Assembly (NCBI GenBank): GCA_049366695.1
Contig: JBMNCR010000024.1
Location: forward strand, 1-34,765
Direction: 5' to 3'
Source of the DNA: JBMNCR01 sp049366695
Lineage (GTDB): Bacteria; Bacillota; Clostridia; Eubacteriales; Alkalibacteraceae
Length of the DNA stretch: 34,765 nucleotides
Of this stretch, positions 1 through 7,356 are shown in pieces. Position numbers and translations under genes: made by a program. Positions within the stretch are counted from its first letter, which is position 1; every line of letters begins with the position of its first letter. The notes beneath the pieces were generated by a model. It searched no databases. It worked only from the letters and a program-made list of their open reading frames with translations, and had not been told where the DNA came from.

Positions 1-148
1 ATTCACTCTGACTTCTTTAAAATTCATTTCTTGACATATTACCAGATTGCTTTTAGTTTAATTAAAACAAATTATTATAGTATCGCATACTCTAGTATTA
101 TATCTTTTTTTAATAAAGAATAAATACAAATAAAAAACGTGTCGTATA

Positions 149-177
149 TTGACATTATATGTATATAATAATATAAT
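149..177 (+). promoter_or_regulatory. Consensus vegetative promoter for the riboswitch-EAL gene
   Basis: A perfect -35 TTGACA (149-154) and a perfect -10 TATAAT (172-177) are separated by 17 bp. Transcription should start near 184, giving a leader of about 228 nt that contains the riboswitch and terminator before the ATG at 412. The match is seen directly; use by sigma-A is inferred from the consensus. Confidence 0.8.
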
Positions 178-240
178 AATCATTACAGTAGTAATTTTAC
201 CAAAGTACATGAAAAAACACATTATAAAGATGAATAAAAT

Positions 241-340
241 AATTTTAACTAGTCAAAAGCAAACTATTTGAAAAAATGGGACGCAAAACTTCGAGCCTAA
301 AGTTATGATGCTACGGTGGTCGAGTTGCCAAGGTATAATT
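241..340 (+). ncRNA. Cyclic-di-GMP-I (GEMM-I) riboswitch aptamer
   Basis: The conserved GEMM-I blocks are present in order: AGCAAAC, a short stem closed by a GAAA-type loop (TTTGAAAAAA), GGGACGCAAAAC (278-289), GCCTAAAG (295-302), and GTTGCC (324-329). The P3 stem pairs CTTCGA (289-294) with TCGAG (320-324). A P1 helix can form between 241-250 and 331-340 with two mismatches. In the characterised Vc2 aptamer the first block and the GTTACC block contact the two guanines of c-di-GMP. The aptamer sits between a consensus promoter and an intrinsic terminator in the leader of an EAL phosphodiesterase gene. Identification rests on motif recall, not a covariance search. Confidence 0.92.
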
Positions 341-351
341 GATATATTTAT

Positions 352-378
352 ATTACCATGGTATTGGTAATTTTTTTT
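352..378 (+). terminator. Riboswitch expression platform: intrinsic terminator
   Basis: ATTACCA (352-358) and TGGTAAT (365-371) form a 7-bp stem with a 6-nt loop, followed by a run of T at 371-378. TTGGTAA (364-370) in its 3' arm can instead pair over 7 bp with TTGCCAA (325-331), which is part of the ligand-binding and P1 strand of the aptamer. These pairings exclude each other, so the ligand-bound aptamer should free the terminator. An OFF switch is inferred. Confidence 0.8.
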
Positions 379-411
379 ATTCATTAATTTTAGGAATCAG
401 GATGTGAGATT

Positions 412-1836
412 ATGCAAATTTTAAAATATTCGGTACCCTTTATTTCTGTTATAATTATATTTTATATACTATTCTATACTAAAAATATGAAAGATTATAA
501 GAGAAAACAATATAAACAAAAAAATGAAATCAATTATTTATCAAATAAAATCAACAATCTCACCCATTACAATGAACTGACTGGTTTACCTAACATCCTA
601 TCTTTATATGAAAATTTTAATAAAGACAGTACTATTTCACTAAAAAATAAATCATCAATAATGCTAATTAAAATAGATAATTATAAATACATGAATGATA
701 CCATGGGGAATGAGTCTATTAATCAAATACTACTTAATATCAGTAAAAAAATTGTATCTATATTAGATAGTAATTGTACTATTTATCAATATTGTTGTGA
801 TTCATTTATTGTTATTCAAGATAAAATTAAGTCAAAGGAAAACACAGAAAAATTTGCTTCCCGTATTCTTTCTAATTTTAGAGGAAGTATTGATTTCGAT
901 AATACACTTCATAATATTCATCTAAATATTGGAATTGTCATTGCACCCGATCATGGTATTCAAATAAAAGAATTAATTAAATATTGTGAAATTGCCACAT
1001 ATAGAGCGATAGAATTAGGTAGCGGTAGCTATATAGTTTTTGATCAATATATGTATGAAATCTACTATGAAAAGATACTTATTGAAAAGTATTTACATGA
1101 AGCTATAGAAAAAAATGAATTTGAATTATACTATCAACCTCAATTGGATATAGCATCAAATAAAATAACTGGTCTTGAAGCATTAATGAGATGGAAAAGT
1201 CCAAAGATAGGTTTTGTTCCACCGGATAAATTCATTAAAGTTGCAGAAGACACTCACTTAATCATTCCTTTGGGTAACTGGGTATTAAAGAATGCTTGTG
1301 CTTTTATTAAAAAACTTCATGAAAATGGTCATAATAATTTAACTATATCCATAAATATTTCTATTTTACAACTTTTAGATTCTAATTTTATTCAAACACT
1401 AATAAATACTTTACAGTACTACGACATAGAGTCAAAATATATTGAATTAGAAATTACAGAATCGGTATTAATGGAATCATTTGATATTATCAGTGCAACG
1501 GTAGATAAACTTAATAATATTGGTATTAAAATTGCCCTTGATGATTTTGGGAAAGGCTACTCTTCTTTAAGTTATCTAAGACAACTTCCTATCTCTACAT
1601 TAAAGATAGATAAATCATTTATTGATACAATTCACACAGATAAAAAAATCAATACCATAACATGTCATATAGTTAAAATCGGAAAAAGTTTAGACATGTG
1701 CGTTGTTGCAGAGGGTATAGAAAAGAAGGAACAATTAGAATACTTACGTAAATACGAATGCAATAAAATTCAAGGTTATTTATATAGTAAACCTTTACCA
1801 GAAGCAGATATAATAAATCTATTAAAAACACAATAG
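412..1836 (+). CDS. Membrane-anchored EAL c-di-GMP phosphodiesterase with degenerate GGDEF
   Basis: The 474-residue protein has one N-terminal membrane segment (about residues 8-23), a short charged linker, a GGDEF-like domain (about 54-210) and an EAL domain (about 225-474). The GGDEF signature is replaced by C128-C129-D130-S131-F132, so cyclase activity is unlikely; such domains often sense GTP or are structural. The EAL domain keeps the catalytic set: EAL at 256-258, the N315-I-S motif, E347 and E350 in ELEITES, D377-D378 in DDFGKGYSS, K398, E434 in AEGIE and Q454. It should hydrolyse c-di-GMP to pGpG at the inner membrane face. The gene stands alone behind a c-di-GMP-I riboswitch and converges on the next gene. 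AGGATGTG precedes the ATG by a normal distance. What signal the protein senses is not visible. Confidence 0.9.
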   Translation: MQILKYSVPFISVIIIFYILFYTKNMKDYKRKQYKQKNEINYLSNKINNLTHYNELTGLPNILSLYENFNKDSTISLKNKSSIMLIKIDNYKYMNDTMGNESINQILLNISKKIVSILDSNCTIYQYCCDSFIVIQDKIKSKENTEKFASRILSNFRGSIDFDNTLHNIHLNIGIVIAPDHGIQIKELIKYCEIATYRAIELGSGSYIVFDQYMYEIYYEKILIEKYLHEAIEKNEFELYYQPQLDIASNKITGLEALMRWKSPKIGFVPPDKFIKVAEDTHLIIPLGNWVLKNACAFIKKLHENGHNNLTISINISILQLLDSNFIQTLINTLQYYDIESKYIELEITESVLMESFDIISATVDKLNNIGIKIALDDFGKGYSSLSYLRQLPISTLKIDKSFIDTIHTDKKINTITCHIVKIGKSLDMCVVAEGIEKKEQLEYLRKYECNKIQGYLYSKPLPEADIINLLKTQ

Positions 1837-1875
1837 ATTTATTTATCAGTATTTTTCATATTATGATTATTATTT

Positions 1876-2601
1876 TTATGATGCAACTATTACTAACATT
1901 AACGATTTTTCTCTTTCAAATTTACTTCCTCTAAAATCACCAAAAAATTCAAGAATCTCAAAACCACATAACTTTAGAATTTCTTCTAAATCTTTAGATA
2001 ATAGTGGCAAAAGAATAATTTCATTCTCAATACTTTTTCCATTGATATTTAAAATTGTTTTAAAATAGATTTTATTTTTATATTCATCATAATTATATAA
2101 TCGTTTAAATATTAATCCTACTTCAGTATTAACGATTTGTGGCAAACTCTTTATATGCTGTGAGATTATCCTATCATAATTTATTATTTGTATTATTAAT
2201 TTACTATCTTTTTTTAATAGAGTTTTTATTCCTCTGAGAAATAATTCTATTTCCTCTTTATTATTAAGATGAACTAATGAATTGCCAATGCAAAAAGCCA
2301 GATCGTAATTATCATTTGCTATTTCCTTTAATTCTAGCATATTACCTTGCAACACATTTATCTTTAATTCCAAGCTATCTGCCTTATTAATTATCTTTTG
2401 AATCATTTGAAAATCTAAATCTACTGCTGTGACATCATAGCCTTTTTTTGCTAATTCAATTGAATACCCTCCTGTACCACATGCTATATCTAATACTTTT
2501 TTAGGTTGATTCCCAATATTATTTTCTATAAAATTCATTTGTTCTTTTCCTACTGGAAAAATATAATCATAGTAATTTGATATTTCCTCATAAAATCCCA
2601 T
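1876..2601 (-). CDS. Class I SAM-dependent methyltransferase
   Basis: This is a 241-residue Rossmann-fold methyltransferase. Motif I is VLDIACGTGGYS (about residues 36-47); the acidic residue ending strand 2 is in AVDLD (about 59-63), and a motif IV-like DLAFCIGNSLVHL follows near residue 100. These bind S-adenosylmethionine. The family is the broad methyltransferase domain 25 type, whose substrates range from small molecules to antibiotics, so none can be assigned. I chose the ATG at 2601 because AAGGA lies nine bases upstream; an in-frame GTG at 2607 would sit only three bases from that AAGGA. The gene converges on the EAL gene with 39 bp between stop codons. It seems to be a single-gene transcript. 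Confidence 0.85.
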   Translation of the reverse strand: MGFYEEISNYYDYIFPVGKEQMNFIENNIGNQPKKVLDIACGTGGYSIELAKKGYDVTAVDLDFQMIQKIINKADSLELKINVLQGNMLELKEIANDNYDLAFCIGNSLVHLNNKEEIELFLRGIKTLLKKDSKLIIQIINYDRIISQHIKSLPQIVNTEVGLIFKRLYNYDEYKNKIYFKTILNINGKSIENEIILLPLLSKDLEEILKLCGFEILEFFGDFRGSKFEREKSLMLVIVAS

Positions 2602-2984
2602 AAACACACATCCTTATTCATAAATATCTTAGTATTATCTTTCTTATTATTATATAATATAACCTTGTTAATACTTCTTACTAAAATAATCATTTATATA
2701 TCCTTACCCTACTTGCCTTCTGTTCAATCACTTAGCATACAAACTATACAACAACTTCTACAATAGATTATAAAAGGTTTTTATACATATAATCATTATA
2801 TTTACTAGTATATAATCTATATTTTAACTAAAATTCTTCTTTAATATTATGCGGAATAGCATTATCAAATGACTTATTACACTCTTAAAAATACTTCTTA
2901 AATATTCGACGTATGATCTCCTCATATAATTATCCACAAATCAAAAATTGTTTTTTATTTAATTCCAGTAATGCATTTAGTCAT
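2602..2984. other. Intergenic region with no clear gene
   Basis: About 380 bp lie between the methyltransferase start and the htpG terminator. The part next to 2601 should hold the methyltransferase promoter on the minus strand, but no convincing -35/-10 pair was found. Short minus-strand open stretches near 2700-2940 are broken by stops and match no family I recognise. Confidence 0.5.
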
Positions 2985-3038
2985 AAAAAATGCACCTCCA
3001 AATATTAGTTTGTTAATGTCTAATATTTGTGGTGCACT
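2985..3038 (-). terminator. Intrinsic terminator of htpG
   Basis: On the minus strand, TGCACCACAAATATTAG pairs with CTAATATTTGGAGGTGCA across an 11-nt loop, with a single bulged base. Six T residues follow (2990-2985). The hairpin begins 13 bp after the htpG stop codon. Confidence 0.9.
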
Positions 3039-3051
3039 TCATTTACGCCTC

Positions 3052-4932
3052 TTAACTCATTATTTCACATATATTATTTGAAAATTCCACTGGATCTTCA
3101 ATAGGTAATCCTTCAATTAATAGCGCTTGATTGTATAATAAGTTAGTAAACAATCCTAGTTTTTCCTTATCATTTTCAAAAGCATCTTTTAATGAATTAT
3201 AGATTGAATGATCAATATTTATTTCTAATACTTTTTCTGCTTTTACATTTTCATTATTTGGCATAGTATTTAATATCTTTTCCATTTCAATAGTCAATTC
3301 TCCAGCATTTGATAGACATACTGCGTGTTTTTTCAATCTCTTTGAAGCCTTTACATCCTTCACTTTTTCGTTTAAAGTGTTTTTCATAAATTCAAATAAC
3401 TCTGTACTCTCTTTTTCATCAACATCAGAATTATCATTATCTTCATCCTCACCTAAACCCAAATCTGTGCTGGATGTAGATTTAAATTCCTTTTCTTTAT
3501 ACTCTTTTAACATGTTAATAGCAAATTCATCTATGTCTTCAGTAAAATATAAAATTTCATATCCTTTTTCTGATATCATTTCTATTTGAGGAAGTTTTTC
3601 TATTCTTTCAATCGATTCTCCACAAGCATAATAAATATATTTTTGATCTTCAGGCATATTCCCTAAGTATTCATCTAATGTCACCATTTTCTTTTCTTTA
3701 GAAGAGTAAAACATTAATAAATCTTGTAGAATTTCTTTATTGCTACCATAGTCACTATAAACACCATATTTTAATTGTCTACCAAATGATTTATAGAATT
3801 TATCGTATTCTTCCCTATTATCATTTAACATCTTTAATAATTCTTTTTTTATCTTATTCTTAATATTTTTACCAATTAGTTTTAAATGCCTATCATGTTG
3901 TAAAATTTCTCTTGAGATATTAAGAGAAAAATCTTCTGAATCAACCAATCCTTTAACAAAGCTAAAATAATCTGGCAATAATTCTTTGCACTTATCCATG
4001 ATAAGTACACCACTTGAATATAATTCTAATCCTTTCTCATACTCTTTTGTGTAATAATCAAAAGGAATAGTTTCAGGTATAAACAGTATTGCATTATAAC
4101 TAATGACACCATCCACACTAACATGAACATGCTTTAATGGCTTATCAAAACCATAATGTTTTTCTGAATAAAAATTAATATAATCATCAGTAGTTAACTC
4201 GTTTTTATTCTTTCTCCAAATAGGAATCATATTATTTACAACTTGTTCTTCGATATATTCTTCATATTCATTATCACTGTCTTCTTTAATTTTTGATTGA
4301 GTAATATCCATTTTTATTGGATATCTAATAAAATCAGAATATTTTTTTATTATATTTTTTATTCTAAACTCATCTAAGTACTCATCAAAATTTTCATCTT
4401 CAGTATTTTCTTTTATCTTTAGTAAAATTTCGGTTCCAATTTCTTCTTTTTCGCAATTTTCTATTGTATATCCATCCGCTCCATTAGATTCCCATTTATA
4501 TGCTATATCACTATCTAAAGATTTGCTTCTTACAATAACTGTTTCTGAAACCATAAATGCTGAATAAAATCCAACTCCAAACTGCCCAATAATGTCATAA
4601 CCATCTTTTAATTGATTTTCTTTTTTAAAAGATAAAGTTCCACTTTTTGCAATAACACCAAGATTATCTTCAAGCTCCTCTTTTGTCATTCCTATACCAG
4701 TGTCTATAATTTTTAGTATTCTGTTATTTTTATCAATTTCTATTCGAATATAGTAATTTTCTTTATTAAAACTTATGTTTTCGTCTGTTAATGCTTTGTA
4801 ATAAATTTTATCAATCGCATCACTAGAGTTTGAAATAAGTTCTCTTAAGAATATCTCCTTATGAGTATAAATAGAATTGATCATCATTTCTAAAAGTCTT
4901 TTTGACTCTGCTTCAAATTGTTTTTTTGCCAA
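3052..4932 (-). CDS. htpG: Molecular chaperone HtpG (bacterial Hsp90)
   Basis: The 626-residue product has the usual length and order of Hsp90: an N-terminal GHKL ATPase domain, a middle client and ATPase-stimulating domain, and a C-terminal dimerisation domain. The ATP-binding motifs are RELISNSSDAIDKI near residue 30, DTGIGM near 78 and GQFGVGFYSAFMVS near 117; the catalytic glutamate lies in FLRELISN. An acidic, serine-rich linker (about 490-510) separates the middle and C-terminal domains. The cytosolic dimer remodels client proteins with DnaK under stress. The start is a TTG at 4932: GGGAGAG lies at normal distance upstream and no ATG fits. A perfect CIRCE element sits in the leader, so HrcA repression is expected. 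Confidence 0.97.
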   Translation of the reverse strand: MAKKQFEAESKRLLEMMINSIYTHKEIFLRELISNSSDAIDKIYYKALTDENISFNKENYYIRIEIDKNNRILKIIDTGIGMTKEELEDNLGVIAKSGTLSFKKENQLKDGYDIIGQFGVGFYSAFMVSETVIVRSKSLDSDIAYKWESNGADGYTIENCEKEEIGTEILLKIKENTEDENFDEYLDEFRIKNIIKKYSDFIRYPIKMDITQSKIKEDSDNEYEEYIEEQVVNNMIPIWRKNKNELTTDDYINFYSEKHYGFDKPLKHVHVSVDGVISYNAILFIPETIPFDYYTKEYEKGLELYSSGVLIMDKCKELLPDYFSFVKGLVDSEDFSLNISREILQHDRHLKLIGKNIKNKIKKELLKMLNDNREEYDKFYKSFGRQLKYGVYSDYGSNKEILQDLLMFYSSKEKKMVTLDEYLGNMPEDQKYIYYACGESIERIEKLPQIEMISEKGYEILYFTEDIDEFAINMLKEYKEKEFKSTSSTDLGLGEDEDNDNSDVDEKESTELFEFMKNTLNEKVKDVKASKRLKKHAVCLSNAGELTIEMEKILNTMPNNENVKAEKVLEINIDHSIYNSLKDAFENDKEKLGLFTNLLYNQALLIEGLPIEDPVEFSNNICEIMS

Positions 4933-4982
4933 AAATATCTCTCCCTTCTCATTTGCTAATACATTTTATAATAACTGAATAG

Positions 4983-5009
4983 TTAGCACTCATTACTTAA
5001 GAGTGCTAA
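4983..5009. promoter_or_regulatory. CIRCE element (HrcA operator)
   Basis: TTAGCACTC (4983-4991) and GAGTGCTAA (5001-5009) form the perfect nine-base inverted repeat with a nine-base spacer that defines CIRCE. It lies between the predicted -10 box and the htpG start, where bound HrcA would block transcription. HrcA itself is not in the window. Confidence 0.95.
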
Positions 5010-5014
5010 CTATC

Positions 5015-5043
5015 TTTTTATCATATTTTATTTTTAATGTCAA
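5015..5043 (-). promoter_or_regulatory. Promoter of htpG
   Basis: On the minus strand TTGACA (5043-5038) is followed after 17 bp by TAAAAA (5020-5015). The CIRCE element starts a few bases further downstream, at the expected transcription start. The -35 is perfect and the -10 is weak. Confidence 0.7.
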
Positions 5044-5120
5044 CTTTTTTGTTGAATTGTTTAAATTTCCACATAAGATTTTTTGTTAATAAGCGATTTA
5101 CATAACAATTTATCTGTTAT

Positions 5121-5945
5121 TTATATATGATAAATATCAATATTATTCGATGAAGGATTTAAATCTAATAAGCCCCCATCTACATTAATTGTCTGACCAG
5201 TAAGATAATCTGATAAATCCGTTGCTAAAAACTCAACAACTTTAGCACAGTCTTCAGTTGTTCCTACCCTTCCTAGTGGAACTTTTTTAATCAGTTCATC
5301 TATTTGTCTATTAAAATGCGCGTCCCATTTTACGGTACTAATATAACCTGGAGTAATTGCGTTAACAGTAATTCCATAGGGTGCTAATTCTAATGCCAAA
5401 GTTTTAGTTAATGATATCACTGCTGCTTTTCCTGCTGCATAGTGAGGCTGGACTACAAATAAAGGTACATAACCTGCAACAGATGAAACATTAATAATTT
5501 TACCCTGTTTTTGCCTTTTCATCATTTTAGCAACATGCTTAGAAAATATAAATGTAGTAATTAAATTAATATCAATCACCTTTTTAAACTTTTCTACTGA
5601 CATTTCTGTTGCTAAACCAGGACCTGCTCCTCCAGTTCCGCCAATATTATTTATAAGAATATCTATTTGACCAAATTGTTTTTTTGTTTCATTTACAACA
5701 TCTATTACAAATTCTTCATCTGTTCCATCACCTTGAAATTCTAGAGATTTTACATTTAATAGTTCCAGTTCTTTTTTAACTGTTGCTGCAGTAATATCTT
5801 GCTCTTTGTACTTTCCAGCAGATAAATCAATATCCGTTATTACAACATTTGCACCTAATTTAGCCAAACGCAAAGCATATTCCCTACCTATTCCCCTTGC
5901 AGCACCTGTTACTATAGCAACTTTTCCTAACAATTTTTTCTCCAT
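5121..5945 (-). CDS. Short-chain dehydrogenase/reductase (SDR), NAD-type
   Basis: This 274-residue classical SDR has the cofactor motif TGAARGIG (13-20), NNIGG (99-103), the catalytic serine in INVSSVAGY (S154/S155) and Y169-x3-K173. An aspartate ending strand 2 (TDID, near 38) favours NAD(H) over NADP(H). The C-terminal GQTINVDGG is typical. It should oxidise or reduce a secondary alcohol or ketone; the substrate is unknown. I start at the ATG at 5945, six bases after AAGGAG; an upstream in-frame ATG lacks a site. It follows the aldolase gene by 51 bp and is probably cotranscribed, so the two may act on one sugar or sugar-acid route. About 12 residues after the canonical end are extra. Confidence 0.9.
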   Translation of the reverse strand: MEKKLLGKVAIVTGAARGIGREYALRLAKLGANVVITDIDLSAGKYKEQDITAATVKKELELLNVKSLEFQGDGTDEEFVIDVVNETKKQFGQIDILINNIGGTGGAGPGLATEMSVEKFKKVIDINLITTFIFSKHVAKMMKRQKQGKIINVSSVAGYVPLFVVQPHYAAGKAAVISLTKTLALELAPYGITVNAITPGYISTVKWDAHFNRQIDELIKKVPLGRVGTTEDCAKVVEFLATDLSDYLTGQTINVDGGLLDLNPSSNNIDIYHI

Positions 5946-5996
5946 TTTTGTCTCCTTATAAATATACAACTCATACATTTCTATGAGTATTTCATT

Positions 5997-6737
5997 TTAA
6001 TAAGTGTCATTTTTACTTACATCTTTGAAAGAATCATCAACTTCTATCCCTGCACGTCTATACGCTTCTTGTAGTATAGTTACAGCAGAACGTAAACCTA
6101 TCCCAAACCTACTACAACCCGCACTTTTCATTTCAAGAAGTGTATCAAGATCTCTTACGCCACCGGCTGCTTTTATATATGCTGTATCTCCTATAACTGA
6201 TTTAATTAATTTGATTGTTTCAAGAGTAGTTGGTTTAGGTCCCCAACCAGTACCTGTCTTAACAAAAGTAACTCCTGCTTTTACAGCAATTTCACTACCT
6301 CTAGCAATTTCTTCATCACTTAAATAAGCAATCTCTAGAATAGATTTTACTGGTATTTCCCCCGCTATATCAACAACAGCTTTAATATCATCATAAACAA
6401 TATCATATTTACCAGATTTTAAAGCTCCTACATTAATAACCATATCAAGTTCTTTACATCCTACTGCAATCATCTCTTTTGCTGTAATTACTTTTACAGA
6501 AGTAGTATCTGCACCTGAAGGAAAACCAACCACTCCTCCCACGATAGTCTCTGGAGTTTCCTTTAGTTTTTCTACAAGGTACTTAGTAAAACAAGGCATT
6601 ACAAAAGTGCAAATACAATTATATTTTTTTGCCACTTCTATTAATTTATCAATTTCAGTAAAAGTAACATCTGTTCTAACAGCACTAACATCAATCAATC
6701 TACCTATAGCTTTTAGATCTTCAGTATATTTTTTCAT
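5997..6737 (-). CDS. deoC: DeoC-family class I aldolase (deoxyribose-phosphate aldolase-like)
   Basis: The 246-residue TIM-barrel aldolase keeps the DERA active site: the Schiff-base lysine K160 in FVKTGTGW, the second lysine K189 in IKAAGGVR, and D98 in ELDMVIN. DERA cleaves 2-deoxyribose-5-phosphate to glyceraldehyde-3-phosphate and acetaldehyde. The usual KTSTG is KTGTG here, and the partner is an SDR rather than nucleoside phosphorylases or phosphopentomutase. A related deoxy-sugar phosphate is therefore also possible. The ATG at 6737 is chosen because GGAGGT lies at 6749-6744; an in-frame start at 6755 would overlap or precede it. It is first in a two-gene operon, divergent from a GntR/UTRA regulator, and its promoter carries a dyad that could be that regulator's operator. 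Confidence 0.85.
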   Translation of the reverse strand: MKKYTEDLKAIGRLIDVSAVRTDVTFTEIDKLIEVAKKYNCICTFVMPCFTKYLVEKLKETPETIVGGVVGFPSGADTTSVKVITAKEMIAVGCKELDMVINVGALKSGKYDIVYDDIKAVVDIAGEIPVKSILEIAYLSDEEIARGSEIAVKAGVTFVKTGTGWGPKPTTLETIKLIKSVIGDTAYIKAAGGVRDLDTLLEMKSAGCSRFGIGLRSAVTILQEAYRRAGIEVDDSFKDVSKNDTY

Positions 6738-6780
6738 TTTATTACCTCCAGACAAAAGATAGTTATGTTTAATACTAAAA

Positions 6781-6815
6781 TAATAACATTACTAATTTAA
6801 TATGTAAAGTTATTA
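6781..6815 (-). promoter_or_regulatory. Promoter of the aldolase-SDR operon with overlapping dyad operator
   Basis: On the minus strand TTTACA (6809-6804) and TATTAT (6786-6781) are separated by 17 bp. The same segment contains AATAACATTAC (6783-6793) and GTAAAGTTATT (6805-6815), an inverted repeat matching at 10 of 11 positions with an 11-bp spacer. A repressor bound here would cover both promoter boxes. The divergent GntR is the obvious candidate (inference). Confidence 0.6.
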
Positions 6816-7118
6816 TAAATAAAAATATTTATTCGCTTATATTTCAGCGTTATAATCATATAAATACATGCTTATAGCTTTTAATCACATAATAACAAAT
6901 ACCGTCATTATAATAAAGATAATTATCTATATGCATAATCAATAATGTATAGAATGATTCATATATCCACTAAAAAGTAGGCTTTACAAACATTAATACT
7001 TGAAGAGTGATCACATAAAAAAACAAACCCTATACTCTGTTACAAAATAAATTTAGGTATAAAAATAAAAAGTTCATTAAAGATAATAATTATTATAATA
7101 TTAATAAAAGCAATATTA

Positions 7119-7142
7119 CAAAGCTAGCTTTGAATAGCTATT
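7119..7142. repeat. Two abutting perfect palindromes in the divergent region
   Basis: CAAAGCTAGCTTTG (7119-7132) and AATAGCTATT (7133-7142) are perfect palindromes placed directly end to end. They lie about 35 bp upstream of the -35 box of the GntR gene. They could be a tandem operator; nothing else explains them. Confidence 0.4.
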
Positions 7143-7176
7143 CATGTGATTGCTGTGTTCACACTATTTATTAATC

Positions 7177-7205
7177 TTGACAATAAATAAATAAGTTGAT
7201 ATACT
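7177..7205 (+). promoter_or_regulatory. Promoter of the GntR gene
   Basis: A perfect TTGACA (7177-7182), a 17-bp spacer and TATACT (7200-7205) predict a transcript start near 7212. That gives a leader of about 145 nt before the ATG at 7357. Confidence 0.75.
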
Positions 7206-7242
7206 CGAAATCGATTTTAATGTTTATTCTAATGATAACTGA

Positions 7243-7303
7243 GTCTCGATCGGACATTGATTGGTATTAACCCATGGACCCAAATCTGAACGGGACGTTT
7301 TTT
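7243..7303 (+). ncRNA. Possible structured leader or attenuator of the GntR mRNA
   Basis: GTCTCG (7243-7248) can pair with CGGGAC (7291-7296), and GATTGG with CCAAATC inside it with one bulge. T residues at 7298-7303 follow the outer stem. The segment is visibly more GC-rich than its surroundings. It resembles a long-armed terminator, but I recognise no known riboswitch class. The pairing is by eye only. Confidence 0.35.
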
Positions 7304-7356
7304 ATAGTAAATGGAATTTTTATACTATATATCAATACCTATTTTAAGGAGCTTAT

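Noticed and set aside
2690..2945. Minus-strand fragments such as ECNKSFDNAIPHNIKEEF as a decayed gene
   Set aside because: Several stops, no family recognised and no ribosome binding site; could be chance in AT-rich DNA. A translated search would decide.
7256..7270. ATTGGTATTAAC, also at 24139, as a shared regulatory motif
   Set aside because: Only about 12 bases match, the flanks differ and the contexts are unrelated.
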